64,000 nucleotides of DNA from Oceanospirillales bacterium (GTDB lineage Bacteria > Pseudomonadota > Gammaproteobacteria > Pseudomonadales > Balneatricaceae): the NCBI GenBank assembly GCA_018223185.1, contig JAAEYW010000013.1, positions 1-64,000 on the forward strand, written 5' to 3'. This document shows positions 44,897 to 55,751 of this stretch, in pieces (positions within the stretch are counted from its first letter, which is position 1; every line of letters begins with the position of its first letter). The translations under genes and the position numbers were made by a program. Under the pieces are notes generated by a model. It saw only the letters and a list, made by a program, of their open reading frames with translations. It was not told the origin of the DNA and did no database searches.

Positions 44897-45712
44897 TTAA
44901 TCAGCGCGACCAAAAGCCGCCTGTACCAATTCCATCAGCCCGGCAATGGTATCCGGGTCATCACTCAACGGCTCGATCATGCCCGCCCGACACGCCTTCA
45001 CAGGATCAAACCCGGTACTGATCAGCGTTGCGGTATACACCAGCAGGCGGGTACTGGCGCCCTCTTCCAGATCCTGATCTTTCAGTTGGCGCAAACCGTT
45101 ACCCAGAATCACCAGCTGCTCAGCCATCGCTTTATCCACCGCGGTCTCATTCAGCAACACCTCAACTTCGGCCGCTGCTGGCAGATAATCAAAGCTCATA
45201 GAGACAAAGCGCTGGCGGGTACTGGGCTTCATCCCCTTCAGCAGATTCTGATAGCCGGGGTTATAGGACACCACCAGCATAAAATTATCCGGCGCCTGCA
45301 ATGTTTCACCGGTGCGGTCGATCGGCAAAATCCGCCGATCATCGGTCAGCGGGTGAATCACCACAGTGGTGTCTTTACGCGCTTCCACCACTTCATCCAG
45401 ATAGCAGATACCACCGGTGCGCACGGCACGGGTCAGCGGACCATCGCTCCAGACGGTTTCGCCATCACCTATCAGATGACGCCCTACCAGATCCGACGCA
45501 CTCAGGTCATCGTGACAGGCCACGGTATACAGCGGCAACCCCAGCTTTTCAGCCATATAACTGATGAAACGGGTTTTGCCGCAACCCGTCGGCCCCTTAA
45601 TCAGTACAGGTAGTTTATGCGCATAGGCGTGCATAAAGAGCTCAACCTCATGTCCCTGAGGTTCATAAAACGGCAGATTATCTGCCTGATTAAGTTGAGA
45701 AACAGTGCTCAT
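44897..45712 (-). CDS. norQ: NorQ, AAA+ ATPase of the nitric oxide reductase cluster
   Basis: A MoxR/CbbQ-type AAA+ ATPase of 271 aa. Walker A is GPTGCGKTRFISYMA (near residue 38), Walker B is GGICYLDEVVEARKD (near 98), and VVSYNPGYQNLLKGMKPSTRQRF is the family sensor segment. It remodels NorCB together with NorD to load iron. The gene is between norF and norD. Confidence 0.95.
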   Translation of the reverse strand: MSTVSQLNQADNLPFYEPQGHEVELFMHAYAHKLPVLIKGPTGCGKTRFISYMAEKLGLPLYTVACHDDLSASDLVGRHLIGDGETVWSDGPLTRAVRTGGICYLDEVVEARKDTTVVIHPLTDDRRILPIDRTGETLQAPDNFMLVVSYNPGYQNLLKGMKPSTRQRFVSMSFDYLPAAAEVEVLLNETAVDKAMAEQLVILGNGLRQLKDQDLEEGASTRLLVYTATLISTGFDPVKACRAGMIEPLSDDPDTIAGLMELVQAAFGRAD

Positions 45713-45744
45713 AACGCATCTCCGAAAATATTCACTTTACGGTT

Positions 45745-45996
45745 TCAGAAGGCATAGGTCAGACTGATGCAGACTGCCAGCACCGGAACATAAGCCAGCA
45801 GTAACCCACGCCACATCAGCGGAGCCTGTTTCAGTCCCATAAAATAATCCACCAGTACACTGGCTTTAATCACGCTACCCAGCAGCACTATAATCACCAG
45901 CCCGAAGGTTATCCGGTAAGGCTCTGTCAACTGCGCCATGGCAATGGTCAACAGTAACAGTAGCAACCACAGTCCGGTCAGTTTGTATTCACCAGT
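45745..45996 (-). CDS. norF: NorF, cytochrome c oxidase subunit IV-like membrane protein
   Basis: An 83-aa protein with three membrane helices, of the small prokaryotic oxidase subunit IV/NorF type (LLGSVIKASVLVDYFMGLKQAP is typical). NorF supports full NO reductase activity. The ATG at 45996 has GGAGGAAGG upstream; the longer frame to 46038 runs into norE. Confidence 0.8.
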   Translation of the reverse strand, partial: TGEYKLTGLWLLLLLLTIAMAQLTEPYRITFGLVIIVLLGSVIKASVLVDYFMGLKQAPLMWRGLLLAYVPVLAVCISLTYAF

Positions 45997-46021
45997 CATC
46001 CACCCTTCCTCCCGCGCTGCA

Positions 46022-46618
46022 TCAGCCGTGCAACACATACACCAGTGGAAACAGCATCAGCCATAACAGATCCACCATATGCCAGTAACAGGCGCCGCTC
46101 TCAAACTCATTCATTCGCTCACGGTGATAATGGCCCCGGTACACTTTGTAGCCAAGAAACAGCAACACCAGCATGCCCAGAATGACGTGCAGCATATGAA
46201 AGCCGGTCAGACCGAAGTAGAAAAAATAAAAATCATTACTCCCCAGGCCAAAGCCAAGCTCCGCCAGATGCTGATATTCAACACTCTTTACTCCGAGATA
46301 GAGCCCGGCACTGGCCAGCGCCAGCAACAGATTGATCACGCAGGCCATTCGCCGGTTGTTTAACAGAGCCCGCTGAGCGATAACCACGAAGTAACTGCTG
46401 CTCAATAGCGCCAGCGTATTTACCAGCCCGGCAATACTGCTGACAGATGCCTGCCCCTGAGCAAATATATCCGGATAGCGCACCCGGGTAATCGCAAACA
46501 ACAGAAACAACAGAGCAAATACACTCAGTTCGGCAAAAATAAACAACCAGACAGCGAAGTCTCCCGGGAGAGCTCTCTCGGTAGTAACCGGTTGAGAGCA
46601 TTCAACAGCGCTCATCAT
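46022..46618 (-). CDS. norE: NorE, cytochrome c oxidase subunit III-like protein
   Basis: A 198-aa five-helix member of the subunit III family: FAVWLFIFAELSVFALLF near the start, FYFFYFGLTGFHMLHVILGM and YWHMVDLLWLMLFPLVYVL at the end. NorE proteins accompany NorF and improve NO reductase activity. The start overlaps the upstream polyferredoxin stop (ATGA). Confidence 0.9.
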   Translation of the reverse strand: MMSAVECSQPVTTERALPGDFAVWLFIFAELSVFALLFLLFAITRVRYPDIFAQGQASVSSIAGLVNTLALLSSSYFVVIAQRALLNNRRMACVINLLLALASAGLYLGVKSVEYQHLAELGFGLGSNDFYFFYFGLTGFHMLHVILGMLVLLFLGYKVYRGHYHRERMNEFESGACYWHMVDLLWLMLFPLVYVLHG

Positions 46619-47550
46619 CCACTCTCCTTGGTACTATCCTTAGCACTATCAAGCTCCAGTACCGGAATCATACGGTCGCTATCCGCCGAACGCCGCTTAT
46701 CACCGGCTGTCCAGTGCAGCAGGCCGCCATCCGGGTTACCTTTCTGTACCTCGTTGCAGGCATGTATACACTCACTACATTGGGTACAGGTAAATTTGCG
46801 CCGTTTGATACTGCGCGCAGGTAAGCGCATTGGACACGCGGTATCACAGGCATTATTACAGTCCTTGCACAACGCAGCCCGGGTGCTGTCAAAGCTAACC
46901 ATCAATGCTTTGGGGTTCATCATCCACAACAGACTCTGCAATACGCCCAGCGCACAGCCATATTTGCAGAACAGATGCCGGGCAAACAGAAAGTCGCTGA
47001 GAAAGACCAGCGTGGCGACGCCGATAAACCATGCCCGCCCTCCGCTCAACTGCAGTTGCCACAGATCCCGGTACAGCTCCAGCGGTGGCACCAGATAACC
47101 CAGCAACCCTACCGCCCATATCAGAGCAATCGCCGAACTACTGAAAATCAGCATCAGCCAGGCGCTAAGACTGTGAGGTTTACTGCCTTTTTCCCAAAGG
47201 GTAGGCCGACCAATCAGCCTCTGCATCTGGCCGTTAATCAGCTCCACGACTGAAAAATGGGGACACAGCCAGCCACAGTAAAGCCGTCCATACCTGACGG
47301 CGATCCAGATTCCAGCAATCACCAGCACCACAATGGGCAGCAGTACCCGCAACAGAATCTGTACTGCAGCATCAGAACCACCTGCCCCGGCAACCGCCTG
47401 ATCGATGCCCAGTCCCAGCGACTGCCCAAACAGAATAAAATGCCCCTGAGTCAGGTCATAGCGGAACAGATCGGTTACGGGAGCCAACAGAAACAGAATG
47501 AAGAAGACACTGCGGCTAAGGTTTCGGTAGAACTGCTGAGGCTGGTACAT
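46615..47550 (-). CDS. NapH/CcoG-like membrane polyferredoxin in the nor cluster
   Basis: An approximately 311-aa membrane protein with five helices, the motif CGWLCPHFSVVELING (near residue 90), CKYGCALG, and two 4Fe-4S motifs CKDCNNACDTACP and CTQCSECIHAC near the C-terminus. It resembles NapH/NosR/CcoG proteins that carry electrons or help assemble metal centres. Its place between norB and norE suggests a nor-specific role. The ATG at 47550 is chosen; an upstream ATG at 47592 directly after norB is possible, adding 14 residues. Confidence 0.8.
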   Translation of the reverse strand: MYQPQQFYRNLSRSVFFILFLLAPVTDLFRYDLTQGHFILFGQSLGLGIDQAVAGAGGSDAAVQILLRVLLPIVVLVIAGIWIAVRYGRLYCGWLCPHFSVVELINGQMQRLIGRPTLWEKGSKPHSLSAWLMLIFSSSAIALIWAVGLLGYLVPPLELYRDLWQLQLSGGRAWFIGVATLVFLSDFLFARHLFCKYGCALGVLQSLLWMMNPKALMVSFDSTRAALCKDCNNACDTACPMRLPARSIKRRKFTCTQCSECIHACNEVQKGNPDGGLLHWTAGDKRRSADSDRMIPVLELDSAKDSTKESG

Positions 47551-47598
47551 CAGAATATCCAGAAGCACTCCCCCCACTGGAGGGGAGCGCATTTCCCG

Positions 47599-49011
<1,413 letters not shown>

Positions 49012-49446
49012 TTAGCCCTGAATATTCGGTGGCCAGTTATTGGCTTTGATTTCTGAGGAGTATTTCAGGAACGCTGCAATTGCATCCAGCTCCTGATCAG
49101 TCAGGTTAAACTGAGGCATACTACGGCGACCCGGAATACCATTCACCGGACGGCTCTGGATAAACCCTTTAATCGCCTCTTTGCTGTGGCCGAATCGCTC
49201 ATAAACATTACCCAGTTCCGGCGCGAAATACGCCCCTTCGCCCAGTAACGTATGGCAGCCTATGCAGTTATTGTCTTCCCAGACCTTCTTACCGAGAGCA
49301 ACCTCTTCAGTCAGGTTCTGGCGGTTATCCTGTTCAGGTAAGCCCCGTACGGAATGCGTGGTCAGTCCAATCAGCAACAGAAAGAAGAACAAGCTTCCTC
49401 CGAAGAAAATATTCCTGGCCATCGATTTGGTAAACGTTTCGTTCAT
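49012..49446 (-). CDS. norC: Nitric oxide reductase subunit C (cytochrome c)
   Basis: Membrane-anchored cytochrome c giving electrons to NorB. The 144-aa protein has an N-terminal helix (NIFFGGSLFFFLLLIGL) and the haem motif CIGCH near residue 60, with the Met ligand in RRSMPQF. The ATG at 49446 has GGAGATACC before it; an upstream TTG frame is discarded. First gene of the nor operon, controlled by the box at 49548-49561. Confidence 0.96.
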   Translation of the reverse strand: MNETFTKSMARNIFFGGSLFFFLLLIGLTTHSVRGLPEQDNRQNLTEEVALGKKVWEDNNCIGCHTLLGEGAYFAPELGNVYERFGHSKEAIKGFIQSRPVNGIPGRRSMPQFNLTDQELDAIAAFLKYSSEIKANNWPPNIQG

Positions 49447-49547
49447 AAGGTATCTCCAACCCTTAAACTGTGGCCGGCAACCTGAAACGGCTGCCTTGTA
49501 GCAATTCACTACGTGCCGCAATTGTCGCCACTTACCGAAACACCACC

Positions 49548-49561
49548 TTGACCACCGTCAA
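49548..49561. promoter_or_regulatory. Perfect DNR/FNR-type box between norC and the divergent gene
   Basis: TTGAC-CACC-GTCAA is a perfect inverted repeat of the class bound by DNR. If it sits at -41.5, norC transcription would start near 49513, and a GACAAT (4 of 6 to TATAAT) lies at the right -10 distance. The box is centred 102-108 bp from both divergent starts, so it could serve both. Confidence 0.8.
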
Positions 49562-49656
49562 TTTTCAGAAAATACCCGAGCGTTTTTATAGGTTTTTAGA
49601 AAGATCTGAGCTATTAATGAGCATATGAATAGATTTTCAACAGGTTGAAGACCGCT

Positions 49657-50055
49657 ATGCGCCACCCCGGATCGCCATCAGACAGAAACCAACTGGCTAT
49701 CGCCGCTCAGTCACTTTATCTGATAAATTTACTGGCGCTGCCTGGTATTGCGTTACTGACTCTCTGTTTTCTACGCTGGAAATACAGGCACAGCAGGAAC
49801 ACACTGGGTCGCTGCCACCTGCGTCAGGCGTGCCTGATAACCGGGTGGTTTTGTCTTATCGTGATTGGCGGGGGAGTAACACTCTGGGGTTTGCTGGCAG
49901 AAAGTGCAGCGGGAATCTCGATGATTCTGCTCTATCTGATTGTGATGCATACTGGTTTTGTTCTGCTGGGTATCTTCGCTCTGGCGAAAGCAATCAGCGG
50001 CCAGCACTTCCACCCGGGAAACCGCTGCTGTCCAGAAACCCGTTTTGACCGTTAA
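49657..50055 (+). CDS. Small membrane protein divergent from norCB
   Basis: A 132-aa protein with three membrane helices (about residues 22-42, 63-84 and 89-112) and short polar ends; the C-terminus is His/Cys-containing. The ATG at 49657 is preferred over a TTG at 49645. It shares the DNR-type box with norC. No family was recognised; a role in denitrification is a positional inference. Confidence 0.55.
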   Translation: MRHPGSPSDRNQLAIAAQSLYLINLLALPGIALLTLCFLRWKYRHSRNTLGRCHLRQACLITGWFCLIVIGGGVTLWGLLAESAAGISMILLYLIVMHTGFVLLGIFALAKAISGQHFHPGNRCCPETRFDR

Positions 50056-50251
50056 GGTTATCCCGCTGTTCAAACAGGTATAGGGGCCGTATTCACGAGG
50101 GCACGGGTATTACGAATGTCTGACGTAAAACAAACCGCTCTACAATCAACCGTAAACCACCGGAGCGCCTCCGGCGATTGAAGACACTCCCTTAGCCCTT
50201 TATGCGTGCATGGAACACTCACCAATAGTTGCCTGGCGATAGCACCTGGCA

Positions 50252-50830
50252 TCAGTACAAACGGGCTTTATCCCGGGCAGCCGCAGCACCACTGTGGTCA
50301 CCGCCTTCACTGCGAATATCAGCAATCAGAATCCAGAATTTACGCTCCAGTGCTGACTGCCCCCTGGCTAGTGTCAGGCCTTTCAGAGCAAACTGTTCTG
50401 CTTGCAGATACTGACCTTGCTGACGACGCAGATCGGCCAGTTGCATGTACACGTGAGGATCCCGGGGAGCAATCCTCTGCGCCCGTTCAAGACTGCTCTG
50501 TGCGGCACTGAACTCGCCCTGTTTCTGCTGTTCCTCAGCGCCCTGAAGCAGTGCGATGACAGCAGGGTTACTGCTGGACACAGGCGTTGGCGCAGCAACC
50601 TGACTGCTCATCTGACTGTTCACAACGGTGAACCCCTGACCGGTATCGACAGGCGTAGTAACGGCCGTTCCTGAACTGACATTCTGATCGATCATCACCC
50701 CGTTTCCAGTTGTCGAACGGGATACCGAACGGTCTTCAACAATCGGGTTTATATTGGCATTACCGCCCATACACCCCACCAGCAATGATGTTAAGAGCAG
50801 CCCACAACCCGTTGTTATAACTTTACTCAT
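50252..50830 (-). CDS. TPR-containing lipoprotein downstream of mrcB
   Basis: A 192-aa protein with a lipoprotein signal and lipobox (TSLLVGC, Cys at residue 19), a low-complexity Ser/Thr/Val region and tetratricopeptide repeats from about residue 95 (ALLQGAEEQQKQGEFSAAQSSLERA, then VYMQLADLRRQQGQYLQAEQFAL). The ATG at 50830 lies 4 nt after the mrcB stop, so the two are an operon. It may act with PBP1b at the outer membrane, as LpoB does in enterics; that is inference. Not similar to LpoB in visible motifs. Confidence 0.75.
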   Translation of the reverse strand: MSKVITTGCGLLLTSLLVGCMGGNANINPIVEDRSVSRSTTGNGVMIDQNVSSGTAVTTPVDTGQGFTVVNSQMSSQVAAPTPVSSSNPAVIALLQGAEEQQKQGEFSAAQSSLERAQRIAPRDPHVYMQLADLRRQQGQYLQAEQFALKGLTLARGQSALERKFWILIADIRSEGGDHSGAAAARDKARLY

Positions 50831-50834
50831 ATGT

Positions 50835-53180
50835 CTATTCCGTTCTGAACCAACGCTTGAGAAGATCAAGCGGATTACTGATAACGTTATCACCGCACCC
50901 GGACGATTCCTTAGGTTCAGTGCCTTCAATAAATGGCAGTTGTCGGGCACCTTCGCACCCTTCACCAGACATCAGCCCTGAGGAATCTTCGACCCAGTGA
51001 TAGCTGATCGTGTCGGACCTTTCCGCCATGAAAGGCTGTGGCCGGGCCTGCACCATAAACTCGGTCCATACCCGCAGAGCACCACTACTGCCGGTCAGAG
51101 GCAGCGGTTTATTATCATCCAGACCCAGCCAGACAACCGCCAGCCGATCGCCGGCAAATCCGGCAAACCAGCTGTCACGCTGATCATTAGTGGTGCCGGT
51201 TTTACCCGCCACGGTAAGCTCCTGCGGCAATCGATTATACACCGAACGGGCAGTACCCTCGCGCACAACCTCCTGTAAACCGTACTGAATCAGATGTACC
51301 GGACCGGAAGCAACAGTCTGCAGCATATTGTACGAATAGCGGGAAAGTTCCTCATTCTCGTTATCCGTTACCATCCGGATAGCCCGCATCGGCACCTGAA
51401 AGCCGTTTCCGGCGATAGTCTGATAAAGCTGTGCCACTTCCAGTGGCGATAACGCAGTAGAGCCGAGCAACATCGAAGGGTATTCATCGACGTCTCGCTG
51501 CAACCCCAGTCGCTTCAGCATATCCACCACTCTTGATGTGCCTACTTCAAGCCCCAGACGGGCTGATGACTGATTGTAGGAGTGTGACAGCGCCGTATGC
51601 AACGGTACCGGACCGTGACTGGTGCGGCTGTAGTTTTGTGGTTGCCAAACATCGCCGTTCGGCAGTTTCACCTCGATCGGCTCATCCTCTATGATCGAAG
51701 CGAGGGTATAGTCACCTTCCAGCGCGGCCAGATATACCACCGGTTTAATCAGCGAACCTACCGGGCGCAGAGTATCCAGAGCCCGGTTAAACCCCTGGTA
51801 GCGGGTGTTGCGGCCTCCGACAATAGCCAGCACTTCGCCACTCAGCGGGTTACTCACGACCATGCTGCCCTCCAGCTCTTTGACCGGTTTACCATAACGC
51901 TGCTGTAATTTACCGATCACACTGACCAGGCTGTTTTCTGCGCGTGTCTGAGCAATCGGATCCAACGCGGTAAACACCCGTAGTCCCTCACTGTTGAGTG
52001 CCTCTTCGGGATACTCTTCCCGCAACTGCCGCTTCACCAGATCCAGATAGGCAGGATAAGCACCCTTGAGCAGACTCTGCTGCTTCACCACACCCAATGG
52101 CTGTTTCTCAGCCTCCCCCCGCTCCTCCAGGGTGATACTGCCCTGTTCCTGCAGCACTTTGAGCACCAGATTACGGCGTTCAATGGCACGCTGAGGATGA
52201 CGGCGGGGATCATAGAAGGAGGGGCCCTTGACCATTGCCGCCATCAGCGCGACCTGATGCAGTTTCAACTCTCTGATCGGCTGGGCGAATAGATACTGAC
52301 TGGCCAGACCAAAGCCATGAATCGCACGGGAGCCCTCCTGTCCCAGATACACTTCGTTGAGATAGGCTTCGAGAATCTCATCCTTGCTGTAGTGCAGATC
52401 CAGCAACAGCGCCATCGGAATCTCGGCCAGCTTACGACTCAGAGAGCGTTCAGAACTGAGATAGAAGTTTTTAATCAACTGTTGCGTCAGGGTGCTGCCG
52501 CCCTGCACAAATCGCCCAGCTTTAATATTAGCGACCATGGCCCGGGCAATCCCTTTGGGAGAGATACCGAAGTGACTGTAATAGTTACGATCCTCAATAG
52601 CGATCAGCGCATCGAGCAGATGGGGTGGCGCTTCAGACAACTGAATCAGATCACGGTCTTCATTATCTTTGGGGTAGATACCACCAATCAGCACGGGCTC
52701 TAAACGCGCCAGCGGCAGCTGACCGCCGGACTCATCACGGATACGGGTGAGCGTATCGCCGCTGAAATCGATCAGCAGTTTACGGGCGCTCTCCTGGCCG
52801 TCGGGGAAATCAAAACCACGGGTAAACACCCGCACCCGGGAGGTCGCCCATTCAGCAGTGCCCGGCTGAGACGCACGGGAGGTAAACTGATACCCCAGAC
52901 CTTTCAGCTCGATTTTCAGGTCGTCCCGACTCAGCTGCTGACCGGGAAACAGCTCCAGAGGACGGGCATACACTTTCGCCGGCAGCGCCCAGCGCTTACC
53001 CTCAAATTTAGCCCTGACCTGAGCATCAAGATACACCAGCCCGACGGCGGCAATAATCAGCATCACCAGAGAAACTTTCAGCAACAGTATAAACAGCCTA
53101 CGTTTCCAGGAGGGCTTATTTGACTTCGTTTTGCGACTCTTTTGGGAACGGGATGATGCTGCCCCTCTCTTTTTTGCCAT
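50835..53180 (-). CDS. mrcB: Penicillin-binding protein 1B
   Basis: Bifunctional peptidoglycan synthase, 781 aa. A basic cytoplasmic tail and one membrane helix (about residues 27-50) precede the UB2H-like region, the GT51 transglycosylase (AIEDRNYYSHFGISPKGIARA; GGSTLTQQLIKNFYLS) and the transpeptidase with SxxK (GSLIKP), SxN (SYNQ) and KTG (KTGTTND). All catalytic motifs are present. It is divergent from the kinase/ATPase fusion gene. Confidence 0.96.
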   Translation of the reverse strand: MAKKRGAASSRSQKSRKTKSNKPSWKRRLFILLLKVSLVMLIIAAVGLVYLDAQVRAKFEGKRWALPAKVYARPLELFPGQQLSRDDLKIELKGLGYQFTSRASQPGTAEWATSRVRVFTRGFDFPDGQESARKLLIDFSGDTLTRIRDESGGQLPLARLEPVLIGGIYPKDNEDRDLIQLSEAPPHLLDALIAIEDRNYYSHFGISPKGIARAMVANIKAGRFVQGGSTLTQQLIKNFYLSSERSLSRKLAEIPMALLLDLHYSKDEILEAYLNEVYLGQEGSRAIHGFGLASQYLFAQPIRELKLHQVALMAAMVKGPSFYDPRRHPQRAIERRNLVLKVLQEQGSITLEERGEAEKQPLGVVKQQSLLKGAYPAYLDLVKRQLREEYPEEALNSEGLRVFTALDPIAQTRAENSLVSVIGKLQQRYGKPVKELEGSMVVSNPLSGEVLAIVGGRNTRYQGFNRALDTLRPVGSLIKPVVYLAALEGDYTLASIIEDEPIEVKLPNGDVWQPQNYSRTSHGPVPLHTALSHSYNQSSARLGLEVGTSRVVDMLKRLGLQRDVDEYPSMLLGSTALSPLEVAQLYQTIAGNGFQVPMRAIRMVTDNENEELSRYSYNMLQTVASGPVHLIQYGLQEVVREGTARSVYNRLPQELTVAGKTGTTNDQRDSWFAGFAGDRLAVVWLGLDDNKPLPLTGSSGALRVWTEFMVQARPQPFMAERSDTISYHWVEDSSGLMSGEGCEGARQLPFIEGTEPKESSGCGDNVISNPLDLLKRWFRTE

Positions 53181-53226
53181 TGGCTACGTATAATCCTCTG
53201 TGAATTCCGGCAATTACTTAAAAAAT

Positions 53227-54888
53227 ATGACTCAAGAACTGATCACAGCCCTCTCAGAACCAAAACATTATCCTCACCCGGTCTCAGAGATCCGGGTGAT
53301 TGAGACGCATATCTCCTGGGTAATTCTGACCGGTGAGATCGCCTATAAAATCAAAAAACCGGTCAACTTTGGTTTCCTTGATTTTACCAGTCTGGAGAGC
53401 CGCAAACACTATTGCTATGAAGAGCTCCGCCTGAATCAGAGACTCGCTCCGGATATTTATCAGGAAGTTGTCGCAATTTGTGGCTCGCCGGCCACCCCTA
53501 AATTAACCCGCCTGGAATTAACCAATCCTGAACCGGCTGTTATCCCTTCAAAAAAACAAGTTTCAACCGCAGACACGACAACAGACTCTGACTCGCTCAC
53601 TGCAGAGAGTGACAACTCTGAAATAAATAGTGCTGCAGAACCATTCGAGTATGCCGTAAAAATGCGGCAGTTTGATGATGCACTGCGGCTAGATCGCCTG
53701 TTACAGAAAAACGCCCTGACCAACGCTCACATTGACGCGCTGAGCCAGCAGATCGCTGATTTTCACCTTGTTGTCCCCCATGCCAGCAACGATGGTCCCT
53801 GGGGCGAACCTGATACTGTATGGCAGGTGGTCAGCGACAATTTCGCTCACACAGGAGAGCATCTCAACTCACTCGATGACTGGATGGAACTGCAACAGCT
53901 TGCCTATCAGGTCAGTCAGCAGTTCCGCAGTCTGTCTTCAAAAATTGAACAACGCAAGCGCGAGGGTAATATTCGCGAATGCCACGGCGATCTGCACCTG
54001 GCCAATACAACCCTGCTGGACAACCAGGTCAGACTGTTTGACTGCATTGAGTTTAATCTGGAGTTCCGCTGGATCGACACCATCTGCGATCTGGCATTCC
54101 TGCTGATGGACCTGGAAGCCAATCAGCAGCACGCTTTTGCCAATCGCTGCCTGAACCGCTATCTGGAGATCACCGGCGACTATGACGGCACCCAGCTACT
54201 TAATTTTTATAAGGGCTATCGGGCGATGGTCCGCGCCAAGGTTGCTGTCATCGGCAAAGAGCGCGATCTTGTAGAATACCGCCGCTATATAAGACTGGCG
54301 TTAAGTTATGCCAACAAACCCTCCCCGGTACTATTTCTGATGCATGGCGTTTCCGGCAGCGGAAAAAGCTATCTGAGCCAGCAATTACTGGAACACAGCG
54401 GCGCTATCCGTATCCGCTCAGACGTTGAGCGCAAGCGCCTGCACCGGGAGCTCAGCCTGAAAGGGGAAAATCTGGAGATGTATGGCAATGAGATGAATGT
54501 ACATACCTTCAATCATCTTAAAGCGCTAACCCAGAAGCTGCTCAGAGCGGGTGAAACGGTGATCGTTGATGCAACCTTTATTCGTGAGCGTACCCGCCAG
54601 AGTTATATCCGCATAGCTGAAAAACTGGGAGTTGAGATTCGCATAATATCCTGCACCTGCAATCAGACATTAATGGAGCAGCGTCTTGAACGCCGCATCG
54701 CAGAGGGAGCAGACCCTTCAGATGCGGATGTGAAGATCATGCAACAACAGCAGAAAATCAAGCAACCCTTAACCCGGGCAGAGCAACTCTACTGCTACAG
54801 AGTGGATACTAACTCTGCCAATCCGATTGAAAACCTTTTCGAACTGATCAGACAAGACCCCCTGATCACGCTGCCTTTAAAAGACTGA
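53227..54888 (+). CDS. Aminoglycoside phosphotransferase-like/AAA ATPase fusion protein
   Basis: A 553-aa two-domain protein. The N-terminal part is kinase-like: the phosphate-transfer loop RECHGDLHLANTTL and a following DCIEFNLEFRWID near residues 250-280. The C-terminal part is a P-loop kinase domain, LFLMHGVSGSGKSYLSQQL near 375. An acidic Ser/Thr-rich insert lies near residues 105-140. The family is widespread and its substrate is unknown; the name does not imply drug resistance. The ATG at 53227 is taken over a GTG at 53200, though neither has a clear SD. Confidence 0.8.
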   Translation: MTQELITALSEPKHYPHPVSEIRVIETHISWVILTGEIAYKIKKPVNFGFLDFTSLESRKHYCYEELRLNQRLAPDIYQEVVAICGSPATPKLTRLELTNPEPAVIPSKKQVSTADTTTDSDSLTAESDNSEINSAAEPFEYAVKMRQFDDALRLDRLLQKNALTNAHIDALSQQIADFHLVVPHASNDGPWGEPDTVWQVVSDNFAHTGEHLNSLDDWMELQQLAYQVSQQFRSLSSKIEQRKREGNIRECHGDLHLANTTLLDNQVRLFDCIEFNLEFRWIDTICDLAFLLMDLEANQQHAFANRCLNRYLEITGDYDGTQLLNFYKGYRAMVRAKVAVIGKERDLVEYRRYIRLALSYANKPSPVLFLMHGVSGSGKSYLSQQLLEHSGAIRIRSDVERKRLHRELSLKGENLEMYGNEMNVHTFNHLKALTQKLLRAGETVIVDATFIRERTRQSYIRIAEKLGVEIRIISCTCNQTLMEQRLERRIAEGADPSDADVKIMQQQQKIKQPLTRAEQLYCYRVDTNSANPIENLFELIRQDPLITLPLKD

Positions 54889-54968
54889 ACAGTGTAACGG
54901 AATGCCGCAATACCGGATTTTGATTCAAGAGAATGGGGAAACTAAGGGTTGAACGAATAGAAGTGAAG

Positions 54969-55751
54969 TCACAAAAGACCGTTTCGTTTAGCACCCGGCT
55001 GGCTGATAAAAACAGAACCGGATACGGTTTCAACTTTTCGCACCGATACCTGATAAAGCGCGCTGAGGTGCTCTTCAGTCATCACTTCGTCAACCGGCCC
55101 TGCTGCAACCATCCGCCCCTGCTGTAACAGTACCACCCGGTCTGCCAGTTGCGCGGCCAGATTAAGGTCATGCAACACACAACAGACCGATACTCCGGTA
55201 GCCGCGATCGCCCTGATCTGTTGCAGCAGCAATTGCTGATATCTCAGATCCATCTCGCTGACAGGCTCATCCAGTAATAACACCTGACAATCGGGACCGG
55301 TCTGGGCCAGCACACGGGCAACCTGCACCCGCTGCTGTTCACCACCGGAGAGAGAGGTATAGTCCCGCAAAGCGAGCGATTCAAGTTCAAACTGCTGCAG
55401 ACAAGCAGCAACCCTTGCCGCAGTCGCATCCCGGTCCAGCATCAAAGGATAGCAACCCAATGCCACCACCTCCTCTACCCGGAAGGGAAAGTTGAGCGGC
55501 TGCTGCTGAGTATACATCGCCAGATAGCGCGCCCTTAGCTGCGGCTCAATTGAGGACAACGAAACGCCATCCAGACAGACCTGACCGAGGTCCGCCGGAT
55601 TCAGACCACAGAGTAGCCCCAGCAGAGTGGACTTTCCCGCCCCGTTTGGCCCCAGCAGCACGGTAACCTCTCCCGCGTGCAGCTCAAGAGATATATTGTT
55701 CAACAGCGTTTTGCCGTTTCGCTTCAGACTCAGACCGGATGCCGTTAACAT
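54969..55751 (-). CDS. hmuV: Haem ABC transporter ATP-binding protein
   Basis: A 260-aa ABC ATPase of the iron/haem class. Walker A is LLGPNGAGKSTLLGLL (near residue 33), the signature LSGGEQQRVQVARVLAQ (near 133) and Walker B CQVLLLDEPVSEMD (near 160). It starts 7 nt inside the end of hmuU. Assignment to haem rather than siderophore rests on sequence resemblance to HmuV and is likely, not certain. Confidence 0.85.
   Translation of the reverse strand: MLTASGLSLKRNGKTLLNNISLELHAGEVTVLLGPNGAGKSTLLGLLCGLNPADLGQVCLDGVSLSSIEPQLRARYLAMYTQQQPLNFPFRVEEVVALGCYPLMLDRDATAARVAACLQQFELESLALRDYTSLSGGEQQRVQVARVLAQTGPDCQVLLLDEPVSEMDLRYQQLLLQQIRAIAATGVSVCCVLHDLNLAAQLADRVVLLQQGRMVAAGPVDEVMTEEHLSALYQVSVRKVETVSGSVFISQPGAKRNGLL

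Noticed and set aside
50160-50174. Hairpin CCGGAG-CGC-CTCCGG as a terminator
   Set aside because: No T run on either side.
53227-54888. Aminoglycoside resistance
   Set aside because: The kinase-like half belongs to a broad fusion family of unknown substrate; nothing points to drug modification.
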